A stretch of DNA of 64,000 nucleotides from AP-15 sp963818695. Its GTDB lineage: Bacteria > Pseudomonadota > Alphaproteobacteria > ATCC43930 > CGMCC-115725. This document shows, piece after piece, positions 61,279 through 64,000 of the stretch (position 1 is the stretch's first letter; each line of letters starts with the position of its first letter). The stretch lies in contig CAWFTG010000009.1 of the NCBI GenBank assembly GCA_963818695.1, forward strand, positions 372,001 through 436,000, in the 5' to 3' direction. The position numbers and the translations under genes are program-made. The notes beneath the pieces were generated by a model, which worked only from the letters and a program-made list of their open reading frames with translations, searched no databases and was not told the DNA's origin.

Positions 61279-63902
61279 ATGGAGAACGTCTTGGCGAAGC
61301 AAGCGGGGATCGCAGCCGGGCCGCGGGAAATGATGGGCAGTGCCGGACCGGGGATGCTGGCGGGCATCAGGGTGATCGAGATTGCCGATGAGCGCGCCGA
61401 ATATACCGGGCTGCTGCTGGCCGGGCTCGGCGCCGAAGTGATCAAGATCGAGCCGCCCGAAGGCAACGCGACAAGGCAGATCGGGCCGTTCTTCGAGGAT
61501 CGGCCGGGTCTCGAACGCTCGCTGTTCTTCTGGAACTACAACCGGAACAAAAAATCGGTGGTGCTGGATCTCGGGCAGCCGAGTGGGCGCGAGGATCTGC
61601 TGCGGCTGCTCGGCGGCGCCGACATCCTGCTTGATGCGAGCTGTGGCGCTCTCAATGAGGTGCTGGGCCTCGATCGCACTGCGCTCAACGCGCGTTTTCC
61701 GGCGCTCATCACGGCGCGGATGACCCCGTTCGGAGATGACGGGCCGTGGGCCCACTTCAAGGGTTCCGACCTCGTTCATCTGGCGCTCGGCGGCGTCATG
61801 ATGAATTGCGGTTACGACCCCGACCCAAATCTCGAATACGACACGCCGCCGATTGCGCCGCAGATCTGGCATGCCTATCACATCGCCGGCGAGCAGTTGG
61901 CGACCGGGATCATCGCCGCGCTGATCCATCGCGAGAGAAGCGGCGAGGGGCAGGAGGTCTCGGTGGCGATCCACGAGGCGGTGTCGAAAAACCCCGAGCA
62001 GGACATCATGTATTGGGTGATGCGGCGGGTACCCCTGTGGCGGCTGACAAACCGGCATGCCGCCGAATTTCCCAACCATTCACCGGGTATTTGTCACACG
62101 AAGGACGGGCGCTGGTTCATCACGCACGGCATGGGCGCGCGCGACTTGAAAAATCTCGTGCCGCTCTTGAGCAAGTATGGTGCGCAGGCCGATTTGCAGC
62201 CCCCGCCGCCGGATGCCGATTTGCGTGCGCGTCAAGTGCCGGGCACCGCCGGCAGTGACGAAAAGCGGGCGCATATGCTCGACGTTGTGCAGCGCTTCGT
62301 CCGCGCCTGGACCTACAAAGACATGCCGTGGCGCGAGGCGCAGGACGCGGGACTCCTGTGGGCGCCACTGCGCAAGCCGCACGAGAATGCGCTGGACGAG
62401 CATTGGCTGGTCCGAAAGACCTTCGCCGATGTAGAGCACCCGGAGCTTGGCCGCAGGTTCCGCTATCCGACCAGCAAATGGCTCGCCACCAAGACGAGCT
62501 GGCAGGTCGGCCGCCGCGCGCCCTTGCTCGGCGAGGATACCGAGGCGGTGCTTGGCGAGGTGGTCCGCCGCCCGATAGTGCCGGCCGAGCCGCGGCGGGT
62601 GGAGAACCCGCGGGTATCCGCCTTGCACAACAAGCCGTTCCCGCTGCAGGGAATAAGAATCCTCGATTTCGCGTGGTTTCTCGCCTCCGCCGGCGGCACG
62701 CGGTTTCTCGCGGCAATGGGCGCGGAGAGCTTCAAGGTCGAGTGGAAGGACAATCCCGACACGAGGCTCGCAGCAATGTCGCCGGTCGGCGGTCGAGCCG
62801 CCCGCGAAGCGGCGACCGGTCCATTGCCCGGCGTGCGCGATTCCGACATGGGCGGGCAGTTCAACAACAAGAACGCCGGCAAGCGCGGTATCTCGTTGAA
62901 TATCCGCCACCCGAAGGGACTGCAGATCGCCAAGGACATGGTGCGCATCTGCGATGTCGTGGCCGAGGGGTTCTCGCCCGGCGTATTGCAGCGGTTGGGG
63001 CTCGGCTATGACGTGATGAAGTCGATCCGGCCCGACATCATCTACATCCAACAATCGGGCATGGGCGCGCACGGCACCTACGGGCGGATGCGCACGGTCG
63101 GCCCAGTCGCGGCGGCGTTTGGGGGGCAGGGCGAGATGTCGGGGCTGCCGGAGCCGGCGATGCCGGTCGGCTGGGGCTATTCCTACCTCGACTGGATGGG
63201 TGCATATGGCTATGCACTGGCATTGCTCGGCGCGATCTATCACCGGGAGCGTACCGGCGAGGGCCAATGGATCGACGCGTCGCAATGCGAGTCGGGCATT
63301 TTCCTGACCGGTGCCACGATCCTCGACTGGTCGGCCAATGAGCGCACTTTCCGCCGCTATGGCAACCGCTCGCCGCTACAAGCCGGCCGCGCCGCACGGC
63401 GCCTACCGCTGCGACGGCAAGGATCGCTGGATCGCCATTGCGTGCTTCACCGATGACGAATGGCGCGCATTGGCGCAGGTCGCCGGCCACGGCGAATGGC
63501 TCGACGACCGCCGTTTCGAATCATTGGAGCACCGGCTCCAGCATCAGGATTCACTGGATGCAGCGGTCGAGGCCTGGACCCGAACCCAAGACCGCTGGGA
63601 CTGCATGATGAAATTGCAGCAGGCCGGGGTGCCCGCCGGCGTGTGCCAGAACGCCGAGGACCGCGTCGACACGGACCCGCAGCTGCGGCACTCAACTGGC
63701 TGACCGAAGTCACCGGCACCAAGATCGGCACCTGGCCGATCTATGAATGCCGATGAAGTTGAGCCGGACCCCGCCCTATATCGGCGGGATCACGAACCGC
63801 GGCGCACCCTGCTATGGCGAGGACAATATGTGGGTGCTGACCGAACTGCTCGGCCGCACCCCGAGCGAAGTCGAGCGGCTCGCCGAGGAGGGCGTCATCT
63901 GA
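61279..63902 (+). CDS. Tandem-domain CaiB/BaiF family III CoA-transferase (three frameshifts)
   Basis: The reconstructed protein is ~874 aa with two CaiB-like modules. The first starts with MLAGIRVIEIADERAEYTG and LGAEVIKIEPPEG. The second starts with LQGIRILDFAWFLASAGGTR and has GKRGISLNIRHPKG and YYIQQSGMGAHGTYG-like segments. Frames change near 63375 (extra C; restores PYKPAAPHGAYR), near 63688 (missing G; restores LRALNWLTEVTG) and near 63752 (missing base; restores the end, SEVERLAEEGVI). It should move CoA between carboxylic acids. It is divergent from the DUF35/thiolase genes (45-bp gap). Confidence 0.83.
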
Positions 63903-63927
63903 CGACGGTTCTCGTCTGACGCATCCC

Positions 63928-64000
63928 TCAGCGTGGGGCCCTGGCGCGAAGGATTGCTGCGGTGTCGTCATACACCGGGAAAAAGCTCTCGATCCGCAGC
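63928..64000 (-). CDS. Possible C-terminal fragment of a minus-strand gene
   Basis: The frame is open from the right window edge and ends ...FFPVYDDTAAILRARAPR before TGA (63928-63930). Codon composition looks coding, and it would be convergent with the CoA-transferase gene 25 bp away. Too little is visible for a functional call. Confidence 0.3.
   Translation of the reverse strand, partial: LRIESFFPVYDDTAAILRARAPR

Noticed and set aside
1..64000. CRISPR array
   Set aside because: No series of regularly spaced direct repeats was found. The only tandem repeats are the 15-bp unit at 8562-8600 and in-gene Ala/Pro-Gly-Tyr codon repeats.

Overview
The window comes from a high-GC alphaproteobacterium, probably Rhodospirillales-like or a neighbouring order. 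Three things support this. The envelope cluster runs rpsB-tsf-pyrH-frr-uppS-cdsA-dxr-rseP-bamA-ompH-lpxD-fabZ-lpxA-lpxI-lpxB. It uses LpxI, the UDP-diacylglucosamine hydrolase typical of Alphaproteobacteria. There is also a Tad/Cpa pilus locus and abundant CoA, amidohydrolase and MFS catabolic genes. Species-level assignment is not possible from this sequence.

Layout. 1-6.1 kb: end of a Tad (Flp) pilus operon (CpaE C-terminus, CpaF, TadB, TadC, a TadG-like protein, two TadE-like minor pilins), followed by a large BTAD/SARP-type regulator (6.5-8.6 kb). 8.6-16.2 kb: general metabolism (peptidase C26, thioesterase, tRNA adenosine deaminase, enoyl-CoA hydratase, amidohydrolase), a hybrid histidine kinase and an enolase-superfamily dehydratase. 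16.2-19.1 kb: a small defence/toxin island (TacA-TacT plus a DUF262/DUF1524 GmrSD-like protein). 19.3-27.3 kb: a lone sdhA divergent from a LysR gene, RNA-modification genes (TlyA, TrmA/RlmD-like, RsmD, RluB), tRNA-Ser(GGA) and an aldo/keto reductase. 27.6-44.8 kb: an N-acyl-D-amino-acid deacylase, then the translation, isoprenoid, outer-membrane-assembly and lipid A cluster in which most genes overlap by 4 nt. 45-48.8 kb: an MFS transporter and two tandem FMN-dependent alpha-hydroxyacid dehydrogenases. 49.3-56 kb: a mosaic accessory region. 56-64 kb: a CBS protein, an alpha/beta hydrolase, two paralogous small secreted glycine-rich proteins around an NHL-repeat protein, and a thiolase/DUF35/CaiB CoA-metabolism cluster.

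The most unusual part is 49.3-56 kb. The 3' end of a GMC oxidoreductase gene (complete copy 54418-56031) occurs four times in the same orientation, at different degrees of decay. Between the copies lie toxin-antitoxin modules and remnants (VapBC, DUF433/DUF5615, ParDE), an unrecognised protein followed by a KptA/ADP-ribosyltransferase-like protein, and short inverted-repeat elements. No transposase or integrase was found there.

A general caution: at least 13 single-base indels break otherwise well-conserved genes, including essential ones (cdsA, lpxB). Removing or adding one base restores the expected protein each time. This looks more like residual sequence error than pseudogenisation, so genes marked as frameshifted are annotated over their full reconstructed span.
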